The notes beneath the pieces are model-generated. The model was not told the DNA's origin and did no database searches. It was given only the letters and a program-made list of their open reading frames with translations. A DNA stretch of 64,000 bases, from NCBI RefSeq assembly GCF_000165425.1, contig NW_001799025.1, forward strand, positions 1-64,000, written 5' to 3'. A program made the position numbers and the translations under genes. Shown in pieces: positions 33,016 to 45,304 of the stretch. Every line of letters starts with the position of its first letter. The stretch's first letter is position 1. Source of the stretch: Paramecium tetraurelia (lineage: Eukaryota > Ciliophora > Oligohymenophorea > Peniculida > Parameciidae).

Positions 33016-35119
33016 ATGAATAAGTTGTAATAATATACGGATGTCTATTCGTTTGAACCTGATTTGGATCAAGTTTTGATCGAAATAATACCAGACATGA
33101 TTGAGTCAGTGGCTGATCTCAACGAAACCTAGATTCAAGATAGATTGGCCACAAAGAGGGTGAGTTCAAAAACTAAGACTGTTACTTTCAATGGAATGTT
33201 GTTGATTTTGTTGATCTTCTTGGTTCTAACAATAGTGAGATGGTTAATGAACAAAATTGATGTGAGATTGTTGAAATACATGCTGAAGTAATTTGAGATA
33301 ATCATACAATTTTAGAGACTCAGCATTGATGTTGCCAATGGTTTTCATCATCTTGGTGTTCAACTACTTGTTGAGCAGCTCTGTAAAGCAGAATTTGAAC
33401 ATCTATGGAGTCCTCTATTATGTGGATCTGGATAAGTTCTTGATGCAAATAGTGACCTTCATCATTGTATGGTTCGGAGTAGGCATAGTCTTCACCTTCT
33501 TGTGGCAACATCAGAGTGCTATCAATGATGAGTTCGAGCAATTGGATGCTGAATAAACGCATAGGCTCTACGAGAACATGTACTTGTACAACGATTCAAA
33601 CACCTACATAATACAGGAGAAGGTGCAGTACCATTCAATCAGATAGCAATTCATACAACCCACTGACATTCCAGTGATAAATCCCAGGATTTTGAGGAAG
33701 GATTTCAACTTTGCTCAGTACTTGAACCTGAACCAACGTAAAATCTATACATAAATCTTAAGAATCAACTCGTTCAGCATCATCCCAATTATCCTCTGCA
33801 TGTTTCTTACATATGTGTTCTCCTCTATCATCATCACTGTTCTCTTGCTCCTGTATTATTGGGTGTAAAAATCAAACCTCTATTAAATCTACACTAAGAT
33901 TGATGCTCCATATTAATACAATCCTACGCCATTGTAATATCGTGGGATTCAAGCACCACCTTACATCAATTTACCATTGCAAAAGAACAAGTCCAGATTA
34001 AAGTAGGTTATTGGATCACCACAATTCAATTTAAGATTACTTCACTCCTTCATCTTCATCTAAATATTTTGGTTTGCTTGGCTATTCTATGCTCATCGAG
34101 TCAATAATTCAATCCTCGAACACACTTGGTTATCAATTTTCGTATCCATCGCCTCAGTCAATGTGACAATCCTGACTCCCATGATCGTTAAGGTGTTGAC
34201 TTACACTCATTTAATAGCAGACCCATATAAAGTTTGCGTTGAATTGCAATACAATAGACAGTCATTGTTGGAGAAGGTATCACATTATCTTCGATTTTGT
34301 AATCGTAAGGAAGATGAATAGCACAGTCATAATGATGTAAATCAATAAGATGAAGTTAAGGAGCAAGAATAGGAGTAGGATCAAGAATAAGATTAAAATC
34401 AAGAGAAAGATCAGTACTCTCTGACTGTTGGGTAGTAATAACTTATTAAATATGCATTCACATGTCTTATCAATAATGAAAAAGAAAAGTATGTGAAGTA
34501 AGCTGTAGAACAATATAAAAAGTAATTGATCGAGAATCCCAATCTATTGCAAGTGCCAATCGATTCAGAAGAGGAAGAGGATTTAGAACTGGAGTTGGAT
34601 GAGCAATCGGGATCATAGGAGGAGGATCAGGAAGATTAATCGCAAAATAGACAACAATAACAGAATGCGAATCAACAACAAGGATAACCCAAAGATATCA
34701 ATGAGGCCTTGAAAGAATACGAACAGAAGATCGTGGCCAAGTTAACAGAGAGCAGCAGCATTAATGTTAACCAATTGAATGATCTGAAGAAGTATGTGGA
34801 TTGCAATTTACCTCTCTGGTACATGGTCCTGATGGTGGACAAGTATTTCAAATTGAACAACCCTCTCGTGGATACCATCAGGTATAATGATCTCTGCAAT
34901 TACTCTGGGTTCAATCAATACGTTCTTGAGACGGGAGACATGTACCCGCAGTAGATTGAAGTTATGACACTTACACAATTGAAGGAGTACCTCATGAGTT
35001 TCTTCACTGAGTAGGAGGCGGAGGAGGTGACGATGGAGTACAGCTTTTAGGAATAGATGGTGAATTTTGAATAGTTTTACTAATTCATTGAGAATAACAT
35101 TGTTTTGTTCCCAAAGTGA
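33016..35119 (+). CDS. Large multi-pass membrane protein, hypothetical
   Basis: Start ATG 33016-33018, stop TGA 35117-35119. One 28-nt intron gives exactly 691 residues. Helices: NGMLLILLIFLVLTIVRWLM, LMLPMVFIILVFNYLLSS, FLMQIVTFIIVWFGVGIVFT, FSIIPIILCMFLTYVFSSII, FIFIQIFWFAWLFYAHR, LSIFVSIASVNVTILTPMIV. A long acidic, Gln-rich linker (about residues 430-550) and a helical C-terminal domain follow. It starts 38 bp after the anoctamin stop, on the same strand. I do not recognise the family; the layout is not clearly TMEM16 or TMEM63. Confidence 0.7.
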
Positions 35120-35189
35120 ATTATAACATATGATACATTATTATTATATATTATAACAATATCTGATGATTATTTAAATTATAACTTTG

Positions 35190-35578
35190 ATGACAACCAA
35201 TCAATATTAGTTGCTCATTTATGATGACGATTTCGTGCAGTTATATTCTTCAATTATCAAGGTAGGAACCCCATTCAGGACGAATCCTCCCTTGAATATC
35301 TCATGACCATTTGTCTCCAGCAATCCAATGCTACCCAGGACAAGAAACCCTGCTATTAGAAGCAGACCTTCACCAAAGACGAAGACAAGGAGATCCTCAA
35401 GTACGTAATGTAATACGGGCCAAATTTTAATAAGATTGTCAAATATTTCCCTGGCAAAACCATGAATATGATCAAGAATCGTTATTATAAGAAACTTCGA
35501 TATCTGAAATCGGAATTGGATGTTGACAATGAATTCGACTCCATGAGCAACAATACTAAAATTAAAAAAAGTCATTGA
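35190..35578 (+). CDS. Single MYB/SANT-domain protein
   Basis: Stop TGA 35576-35578. The C-terminal two thirds read FTKDEDKEILKYVMQYGPNF, NKIVKYFPGKTMNMIKNRYY, KKLRYLKSELDVD: one MYB/SANT helix bundle with the tryptophans replaced by F/Y. The N terminus (MTTNQYQLLIYDDD) is in another frame and I could not find a canonical intron to join it, so the first 70 bases are tentative. Probably a small DNA-binding protein of about 110-120 residues. Upstream, 70 bp separates it from the membrane-protein gene; RRP9 starts 71 bp downstream. Confidence 0.7.
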
Positions 35579-35649
35579 AATTTTTACTTTTTATATTAAT
35601 AAATTCAATTATATAAATATATATATTTAATTTGTTGTAAATTTTAACT

Positions 35650-37094
35650 ATGTCCAGAAACACAATTAAAAAGACAGTCAAAAAAATCAAAAAGCCCAAA
35701 CCCACCAACACCAAACAAAACAACAAATAAAAAATCGTTGATGATGAATCAATCGATTCAGAATACTTGGATGAATTGGAAAATCAAAAGCCCCAATAAA
35801 TTTCAGATAGAAGTGACAGTGAAATTGATGAAACCGAAGACAATAGAAGATTGAGATTGGCTAAATAAATATTGTAACAAACCAAACAAGAATTGAAATC
35901 CAAAAACGATGACTTTTTTCAAGATCATCATGACATTCACATGAATGATGAAGACAAAAGATTAAATGTAGCCCTACTAGAGAAAGTAACTCATCAACCT
36001 AATCTTAGTTTGCTGAAAAACACACCATCTATCAATCATAAATCCAAAAATTCGATCGTCAATTCAATCGAGAAATCTACAAAGGTCATCTTCGAGCCAT
36101 CACTTGCACTTAAGTGGATGAATTCGCTTAACACATGTATTCCTGTTCCAAAGATTCGAGCATCATCAAATGTAATTCACAATCAATTAAGTTTTCAGGG
36201 GACCTAGAAACCAAGAAGAAGGAATTCATCTAGAGAGAAGTAGGTAAACACGGAGATGGCCATTACGATGAAGTCCTTTCCATTTCCCTCAATTTCGATG
36301 GCAAAATCTTGGCTAGTGCTGGCAAGGATCACTCCATCAAATTGTGGGATACTACATCCAATAAATTGATCGAAACACTCAAACATCATAAAGCTCCCAT
36401 TTATGGCGTGAAATTCGGATACAACTCCAATAATCTATGCAGTATCTCTTGCGATAGAACCTTCATCCAATGGGACGCAGCCTAACGAGCTTATATTGAC
36501 ACATTGTAATATTTACAAGTAATTTATAAGTTTTGGACATAGCACAGAAGCAAATGACATCGATTGCTTTAATGCTGATGACTTCTTGAGTTTGCGGCTA
36601 TGATAGATAAATGATTCAATGGAAAACTAAGTCAGGTGGACAACTTCTATACAGTGGACACGAATAATCCATCGATTGCATCAGGGCTATAACTCTGGAC
36701 ACCTTTGCTACTGGTTCAGTCGATGCCAATGTCAATTTGTGGAATGTCAAAAAAAGGAAGCCTCTATTTGAACTCCACAAACCTCATGGCGACAGATGGA
36801 TAACTGCGCTGGTAATTGTTTTTATCCATGTGTAGGGAACCGTTTACAATAGTGACCTTCTGGTTTCGGGATCCTATGATGACAATCTGAACATCTACAA
36901 GGTCACGAACAAGGACATTACAAAAGTCAGGTCTTTGCAGAGTGTAAGAATTTTTAGAAATAATTTAGTTTGGAATCGTTAATCACATCAATGTGTTTGA
37001 TAATAAGATCCTCACTGTTGAGAGTCAGGAACATCGTTTGGGGAGGTGGGTTACTTCAACGAAAAGCAAAAATTTAATTGTGTTGTATTTATGA
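35650..37094 (+). CDS. RRP9: U3 snoRNP WD40 protein RRP9/U3-55K
   Basis: Start ATG 35650-35652, stop TGA 37092-37094. A lysine-rich N terminus (KKTVKKIKKPKP) and acidic region lead to RRLRLAKQILQQTKQEL, typical of U3-55K. WD40 blades follow: HYDEVLSISLNFDGKILASA, GKDHSIKLWD, PIYGVKFGYNSNN, DRTFIQWD, GYDRQMIQW, GSVDANVNLWNVKKRKPLFE, LLVSGSYDDNLNIYK, and the conserved end EHRLGRWV. RRP9 binds the U3 box B/C motif for 18S rRNA processing. Four introns are recognised (20-25 nt). At 36591-36593 the frame needs one T fewer; the exon sum is also one over a multiple of three, so a one-base indel (real or sequencing) is likely there. Confidence 0.88.
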
Positions 37095-37404
37095 TTAATT
37101 ATTTTCTTATATATATATAAGTTTTAATAAGTTTAATGAACAATAGCTAAAAATCATCGTTAATTACACAACATTAAATTTACACTCATTACATTTTCAT
37201 AAACCTAAATTTTATGAAATTATTTGTTTTCACTTCTTTGCCTATTCTGCTTTGCATAAATGTGGCTTTTGTTTAACGGATTTTCCATTTCAAATTTCAC
37301 TTTTCATTTATTTAAATTAATATACGATGTCTCTCAATTCTTAAGACGGATCATTCCTTATTGTCTTTTTATTTTATTTTATATTTACATACCAGATCTT
37401 TTCA

Positions 37405-37752
37405 ATGACTAAAAATGCTGAAAAGCAATTTAACTATCGAGCCTATGTGAAAGTTTCGGCTAAGCAAAAGCTCTAGTTAATAGCTCTAGTATTTGGGGAA
37501 GAATGGAAGATTAAGAAAGTACTTATTCTTACTACCAGTTAGGCAGCTTCGTTCCTCTTTATAAACTACGCCTCAGCCAAAAGTATCATTTTAAAACACA
37601 GAAAAAACTCGATACTCAAAAAAATGCCTTTGATTCCCGAGGTCAGGAGGTGCCATTACAAAACAATGAAAAATGGGAATCATAATTACAACATCCTGTG
37701 TCTGAAAGGAGGAATATTTCAAAACCTATTAGAAAATCTCTCTCAGAAATGA
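37405..37752 (+). CDS. Small helix-turn-helix family protein, member B
   Basis: Start ATG 37405-37407, stop TGA 37750-37752. A 24-nt intron (37519-37542) gives exactly 107 residues. VSAKQKLQLIALVFGEEWKI then KK, intron, AASFLFINYASAKSIILKHR, KNSILKK; later RRCHYKTM and a Gly-Gly (LKGGIFQNLL) near the end. Same plan as members A, C, D and E, closest to C. Function unknown. Confidence 0.8.
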
Positions 37753-38880
37753 AGTCCCTATATATATGTATTTAATTTTCATATATCATTTTGTTCTTCT
37801 CTCCACATTCTAAGAAATAATTTGGAATTCTTTATTTAGAACAAAAAATTCAGTTTACTTTAGACCTCCCCTCCTCAAATCTCGATTAGTAGTAACTCTA
37901 AATACCCTTCAAATAAGCTTTAATGTCTTCATTTTTAGTATTAACCACTTAAGCGAGCCACAATTATTGTTTAAATTGTTTGCAGAGGCATCCCCTCAAA
38001 ACACATCGGATGTTTGGATGCCGTCCCAAACTGCATAAAATTACCTTTTTTTCAACAAAAACCATTTTCCTAAGGCACTTTTCTCAGGCACGTTGTTACA
38101 TAATTTCACAATTTTAAACTAATTAGTCCTTTAGTCGATCCCATTTGCAAAACTTCAAACCACCCTATTGCTGCGATTTTTGGAGGCTGTCTATCTGAAA
38201 TTTTGAAGTTTACCATTATTATTCAAAAGGGAATGTTGGCAATCATCGGGGGGAATACAATAATTTAATATAAACTAATAAAGGTTCAATCCTAATAACA
38301 TTCTTTTTTTTGTAAGAAAAAGAATATTACTCTTCTACCATGAGGAGACAAATAAATTCCAAAGTACAAATTTAGTGTTATTTGTAATCACACAGGTGAA
38401 GTTAGCTTTGAATGGATAAATTTAGAAAAGGTTACTTTTTCTATTTTCCTTGATTCATTAATTTTAGTTTGATTCAGAACAATCACAATCTCCATAAATT
38501 GATCACACTCAATTTTACACTAGATTACTGCTTAAAAGGCCTTGAAAAGTTGGGTTGAAATATTTATGATCATCTCGTAATTATCTCAGGATTTGTTTAG
38601 GAAATACTCACTATGTAGTTTGAGTGCTCGCACTTAATGGAGTCTCTTTGGAATGCGTCAGCACGATTTCGGGTTACATTCAACAAAATTGTAAATAAAT
38701 GTGGTAACTAAGAATAATTGTAAATTATTAAATAGAGCAAACAAATAATATTAAACATGTAGTAAATCTTTAATTAATAAATTATGTGTTTATCAAATAT
38801 GAAATATCTTGTTTACAAATTATATATATATAACCAGGGATAATCCTTTGATTATATTAATTTAAATAGTAATCAGGCAG
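37753..38880. other. Intergenic, no convincing gene
   Basis: 1.1 kb between two HTH genes. A short coding-like stretch near 38118-38245 (plus: SPLVDPICKTSNHPIAAIFG then GCLSEILK) could not be extended into a gene with start, introns and stop. Possibly a decayed gene. Confidence 0.4.
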
Positions 38881-39223
38881 ATGGAGGCTAAGGTTAATAA
38901 AGTCCGCGCCTATTGCAAAGTCTCAAAGTCTAAATAAGAGGAGCTCCTAAATCTCGTTTACAAAGACGAATGCAGAATCAATTATGTAGAGATATCCATT
39001 CATTGTTTAGGCTGCTGATTTGTTAAATATCAATTATGCCACTGCCAAAAACATAGTACTAAAGTTCAAGAAAACTCACCTTTTGAGAAAGTCTGGCAAT
39101 ATCTCCGAATCCAAGAGATGCAATTATAAATTAATTGGAGAATCGAAGGACCAAACAAATTCAGTAAACACAAAAGGGGGATTGGTGGCTGAAGGCCTAA
39201 AGAAATTTGTCTAGAAATTTTGA
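38881..39223 (+). CDS. Small helix-turn-helix family protein, member C
   Basis: Start ATG 38881, stop TGA 39221-39223. A 25-nt intron (38986-39010) gives exactly 105 residues. VSKSKQEELLNLVYKDECRI, NY, intron, AADLLNINYATAKNIVLKFK, KTHLLRKSG; then SKRCNYKL and NTKGGLVAEGLKKF. The Cys and the Gly-Gly line up with member B. Function unknown; DNA binding inferred. Confidence 0.82.
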
Positions 39224-39413
39224 TTTTTTAATTATAATTTTATAAACCTCAATATCATACGAATGGAAATAATGCTATTTATAATGAACACATGTGAGAT
39301 TGGGGATAAGAAACTAGAATATTTTGGGAATGATCAAATCAGAATGATTATTAAATATAATAATAAAATAATTAAACCATATTACTGATTAATTTTGGAT
39401 TATTCACTCCTTA

Positions 39414-42400
39414 AATTGATTGGATAGGAATTCTAACTTGCTTTTAATCTCTGAAAATTAAGGAGGTCTAAATACTAACTCATTATCCTTGTATTCAACG
39501 TAGGATGTCAGCAATTTGATTGCCACGTCCTTGCTCTTCATGATTAATTCTTAGTACTAAAAATTACAAGAGAATGCATTACTTATTACTTAGGGATTTC
39601 AATCATCTTTTTTTCAAAGTCTTCCAGATTCCAACAAATTAACATGAGTCGTTTCGATTTGTATTCGCCAGACAATACAATGAATTGCTGGTCGCTGCAA
39701 AGATTGTCAATGTAAAGAGAAGCCGAAGTTGATAATTGGCCATGTTGGTCTTTCCATTACTTAAGAGTTTATTTGTAATCTCTGAAATTGATTAATCGTT
39801 TCCTATTTCTGAATTGATGTTGTATAGGTCGTATTCCCTTTTCAAGAAATAGAATGCAATTTTAGTAATGGTGTCTTTGAATGTCCTTTTTGTCAATGGC
39901 AAGGAATATAAATTTATCTTTGACAATCAGAGTCCTTTTACTCAATTCATTGGCTATTACTTTCCTGTCCTTTTGATGGGTTAGCTGTTATGCATCTTCA
40001 CTTGACAATTCCCATTCAATATTAAAGGTGCCATCATTATCTCTATCCTTTTTATCCAGGGACATGGCAGCAACTTAAAAGAGGGACTCAAAATGATTTT
40101 CAACAGCATCAGCAGGGTCATCCTATATTTTGGTGACTCTTTTTTCTAGTACACTAATTTTCATTAAGAACTTCTGCTTTCCAAAATATACTATCTTTTT
40201 GGCTAATATGATTTGGCTATCAGGTTTGAATTTACTTTGAACTTGGTCTTGAACTTCTATTTTTCCAGTTTCCACTTAAATCAAAGAAGGATTAATCTTC
40301 TAGACATTAATTAGGACATTTCCTTATTTATCCACTTTAACAGCATCAATAATTGAGTCACTTATGGTTTTCATTGCTATCTTATCATCCTAATGCAAAT
40401 AAGGGTACAGTTTCTTAAAATCACTCAATTCAACCGAAATTTGGACAGTGTTCTACAATTCCTAAACAACCGATTTCTATTTGACTTGACCTGTATAAAC
40501 GACATTGTAAATGGTTTCAGAGTAAAATTCAGATTGAGTTTATTAATAGTGATTGACAATTTCATTCTTTTCAGCCCTTTAAATTTCTAATCTTAATCCA
40601 GGACTCTTACTATCGCTTATTTCCTTAGGTTATTCAATTTCTTAAACAGTTTTGAATTGATTGCTCTCAAACTAGAGCAAATCGTCTTTGATGAAAACTA
40701 GGTTGAGAATATACTCCGCTATCTTATTGGATCCAATATTGACCATCTCGGTGGAATCTAAGATGTGGATTCCTCTGTATCTATTGCGTTTGTTGTGGTA
40801 TGAAATCAGATCAACGGTGATTTGAGTTTCATATCCTTAGAGAAGTTTGTACATGTTAACAATATAGTACTCATCCTGGATTACTTTGAAACTCCTATTG
40901 AATTTCTTACCGATCTACCTCACAAGTGACTTATCCGTACATTAAACTTTGAGATTGTAGATCTGCATATCTTTTCTTGTTTTGTAATGCACTTAGAGTT
41001 TGGTGATAGCTTGAATCATACTGTAAAATTGAGTATCATTCTTTTTCTTCTATTAGATATCCTTCAATTCAGTAACTTTGAATTCATTTTCAAAAGAAAT
41101 TTCGAAGGGAGTCTCCACTCTAATGACACGAATGATATATTCAATTAGAGGTTTATACATCTACTCATAATAATTTTGCAGATGCACTCCTTTGTTTTCA
41201 ATCCACTTGTCTTTGACATTGGCAAACTCTTTTTGATCGAGTGTTTAATCAAGCAGATTCAAAAAGTAGACTTTCTTTACTTTAGTATCGACTATGTTAC
41301 CATTGCCATCAATTTCATTCAATTAATGAAATACAATCTTGATTTGATATTGAGTCAAGAAGAACATAATTTTTATATATTTATTGTCCTTCTGGATGTA
41401 ACGATGCATCAAAAAGATATTTTTCTCACTTCTCTTTCTGTACTGCATGTAATACTTAAATTGTGACTTTATTTTGAGGGCTCTCTGAATTCTGAGAGCA
41501 AATAAATCCTTGAATATTTTGCTTAGGGAGGGTTTGATCCTTAAGAAATCTGTTGAATGATTTTCATAGATAACTAAATTGTCATCCAGGTAGTTCATGA
41601 GGGGAGTCAAGATCTTGCAGATCTTTTGAGGAGGACTATTCTTAAACACCTTCATCAGTCGATTATTCTCAAAATCCCTTGCAGGTATTATGTGAGTCTT
41701 AAACATTTCTGGAAAGTCATCGTAATACACAGTGAATATTAATTATTGATCACTCAAATTAATCAAGTATTCGTGAATTCTATCCATGCATCTCTTTGAT
41801 CTCAACACTACTGCCTAATACTTATTCTCAATCAAATTCTCATACATAGACTTACTCTTATTCAAATTGATAAAGACATCCACCAAATTGTAGATCTCCC
41901 CTTCCACATTCTCCATATTGGGCTTACGATGCTGTCTTGCCTTCCATATCTCCTACTCTATCAACAATTATTCCTGGGCTCTGAAATCACTTACAAAATT
42001 CAATGCTCCATCATCTATTTGCAGATACTTAACAACACTCTGACTCAAATTCTACTTCAAGAACTCCATCTCCACTTCCCCGTTTAAAACACTGAGAATA
42101 TCAATATTGCATCCCAAACTCACATTCAATTCCGTCTTCCCTTCCACTTCCAATTGATTAGTCTACTTGTTGAATATGATTCTCACTAGAATTCTTTGTG
42201 AACTCACCACACAATACTCTTAAAACATTAAGATGCGAGATTCCTTCTCCTTCTGAATTCTTCTATTCTCTTCATCCTTGATTTGCTGTTCCTTCAATTT
42301 CCTCTCCTATTCCTCCTCTGCTTTCCTCTACTCCCTTTGATCATATTCATCTTTTCTCAATTACAAGAAATCCAAATTGTATTGTCCCTCTTCCAATCCT

Positions 42401-45276
42401 CCATATCCATAATCACTGATGTATTTGAACTCACGAACATAGTTAGAAATAGACTCCTAATCATAGCATTTAACATCAGTTTAATTCATCAGACCATTGT
42501 AGTAACCACGTCTCCAACTTGAATAATTACTTCTTATAAACAAAGTGGCCAAATACTGATTGCTTCTCTTCTTATTCTTCATCTACTTCGGCTTAACCTT
42601 CTCCAAGATATTGATATCAGTCTCAACATTCGAGTCTTGAATCCATGCTTTTCTCATATGCGAATTCCACAATTTTCTAGCCTGCAAGGTATCATCCTTC
42701 TTCTCTGAAGTTTTAGATTGATCATAATCCTATTCATTAAGTAACATCCCCTACACCTCCATCAGATTTCTCACATCAAATCTTAAAGATCCCTTAATCT
42801 ACAGCACTTTACCAATCGTCATCATTCTCTACCCGATCATTGTCAATTCACCAACAGACATCTCACTATACAATGGCTATTTGTATGGATGGATGTAATC
42901 AGAAGGGAACTTATGTTCCAAAGACCTAACATCTATACTAATCGATTATTCATTTGTGACCTAATCGACTATCAACGAGAAATTCATAAAGAATGCTCTG
43001 GCAGGAGACTCCCCAGACACAACTACTTTCTTTACTAGACTGGTGCATTTGACTTCATTCTTGTAAAACTAGAACTACCTTGTGTTCTTCTTGATCATGT
43101 ATTCCTTTTAACACAAGTGTTGTCTGATAGACTTTTGAATCACCCTCACACAACTCTCGATTTGAGAGAAGGAGAATTGCTTCTTCTTTTGTGTTGCCTC
43201 CATCTCTTTGTGAATCCAATACTACCCCTCTTCTGTGTAGGTTAGAGTGTCCCCCTGGATTTAGTAAATATCAAAGAAGTTCTCTCTGCATGGATATCCC
43301 AATTATTTAGTAATCAATGGACTGATTTTGAATTTATTCGTTATTTGCCATTTACGATCGTAGATCACCTTGCCAAATATCTCATCCTTATCATTGATAA
43401 AGACTTGACAATACCCTGACTTGAAACTCAGTCCAAACTACCCTTTGATGTGTCTTCTCCTATTCACTTTGAATCTCATCGTGTTTATTGCATTTCTTGC
43501 TTTAAATTAACTTTATAAGAATGTAATCAATTGCAAATGATTACCAATTTTGTGCATAACCTCCAGTTTTTATTTCTATTACTCCTAAATCACTTGGTAC
43601 ATGTCACTATAAGCAAAGTCTGTGAAACCTGCAATCTGCAAATTATTTTATTCATCCATATACACTAAATCCTCAAACTGTATCTTTGTCAAGTATTTCA
43701 CAACGTGAATTCTGTCCAGCTTCAAGTTATAAGAGTGCTCAGCGATCGAAATAAAGGATTGGCTGGTCTTGCAACAATATTGAATCACTTAAAGATGAGC
43801 TTGATTCGGCTCAATTTCAGCCTACAACGCATCCTAAAACTCGACTATACGAGCAAACATATAGAAGAAGTCCTTCTCGTTGATCTCAATTATGAAGGGT
43901 TTTAACAGTGCCCTATCACATTTCTTCTTGGCATATGCCTACAATTTAAACTAAAACTTCTACTCATTCCAAGTCAATTGGAACAAAAACAATTTATTTT
44001 AAATCTTATCAGAAACCTACTTAACATGGAATGTAATTAATCTCTTTCTGATTAGATTCTCTGATTTTTATGATTGATTTACAAACCTTTTGATTGCAAT
44101 ACACTTTCTAATGTGTCTTTGTATGAGAATTGCACTCAAAAATTATTTTTTAGGAAAAATCGTTCTTCTCTTGATGTCCAACAGTTGATACGCTATCTCT
44201 CTGAATTTTCTCTAAATCCTCAAACCTCTAAACCACTTCTGAATCTTCCTTATGAGTTCCTCCAATCTCTCCTAAAGTCTCCTTCGCTTTTCTTCCCTCC
44301 TCAAAATTTCTAATTTCTTTTAAGCTGCCTTCCTTCTCCAATGATTCTGTAATTTGACAATCGCTTGAATTGGATACACGATCTAATCCTTGGTTTTTTT
44401 GATTTCAAAAACTCTAGCTTCAAATTTCAATTGCAACTCACTCATCAGAAATTTGATCCTCAGTTCCTTTGATTTCTTCTCTTCAATCACTGATATTTGA
44501 TTGGTCTACGCGATCTATTAATCGTGGTTTTCCTCTTCGGAACTGCTCCAATCAAACTTTTCGTTCTTTTGCTCAGTCTTTTCTTCGACCACAGATTTCT
44601 CTTCCTTTTCCTCCTTGGGTTCATTGACTTTGTTTTTCTTGATCACGAAGGTTTTCTTTTTGGGCTGCTGTTATTGTGGTGATAGCAGTTATTGTTATAA
44701 TTTCTATTCATCCAATGCATCGCTCAATTATTTTATGGACTACTTTTGAGGGTTCCCTCTGAAATAGAACGTTTTCAATTTCGGTTCACTTTTTACAAAT
44801 GATAATGGTTTTGGCGATGCTAGCACTATTTTCCTAGGTGTTTTTTCTGTAACTTGCATCGTCTCTTATCCAGCCTTCTTATATGCCATCACTTAGTAGC
44901 GTTACACATCCTTGCTACTGTTAAAGTTTTTGTATACATGAGTAAAGTGTGTCTTGTAATGTCCTCTGCCCATTAGAGAATCAATATTGGAAGTTCGGAT
45001 TTCCCAGAGCTTTCCTGTAATCTCAAGGCGAAATTGCAAATCCTGTCCATTATACCCTTAAAATCAAAAAGGGGACTATCATAACCGTGTTAGACCTTCA
45101 TACGTTCGATATCTAAATAATGAAAATCAAATGATTAAACATTCTTTGAACTTCGACAAAGCAGGAATCACTTAAAGACCAGACAACAGTCGATCAGCTT
45201 CCTCATACAGTCTCTGATTGACTTGATCCGACTTTTTCAGAGTAGTGGCACTTGAAACTCTCAATAATCTACTCAT
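39414..45276 (-). CDS. Giant IQ-motif protein, about 1,900 residues, hypothetical
   Basis: Start ATG 45274-45276, stop 39414-39416. The frame is almost continuous on the minus strand, with a few short introns near the 5' end (one of 28 nt at about 45118-45145) and near the 3' end. N terminus MSRLLRVSSATTLKKSDQVN. An acidic/Lys/Gln linker is followed by an IQ/coiled-coil block: AIVKLQNHWRRKAAQKKLEI, RKIQKWFRGLRIQRKF, ILIQRHIRKCIAIKRF, candidate calmodulin sites at about residues 370-480. The remaining 1,400 residues are regular globular sequence with repeated short beta-rich segments (YKVIQDEYYIVNMYKLLQGY, TQITVDLISYHNK) that I cannot assign. It starts 29 bp after the AHI1 stop. A calmodulin-binding cytoskeletal or ciliary scaffold is possible. 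Confidence 0.8.
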
Positions 45277-45304
45277 ATTTTATATAAATATTTTATAAAT
45301 GTAA

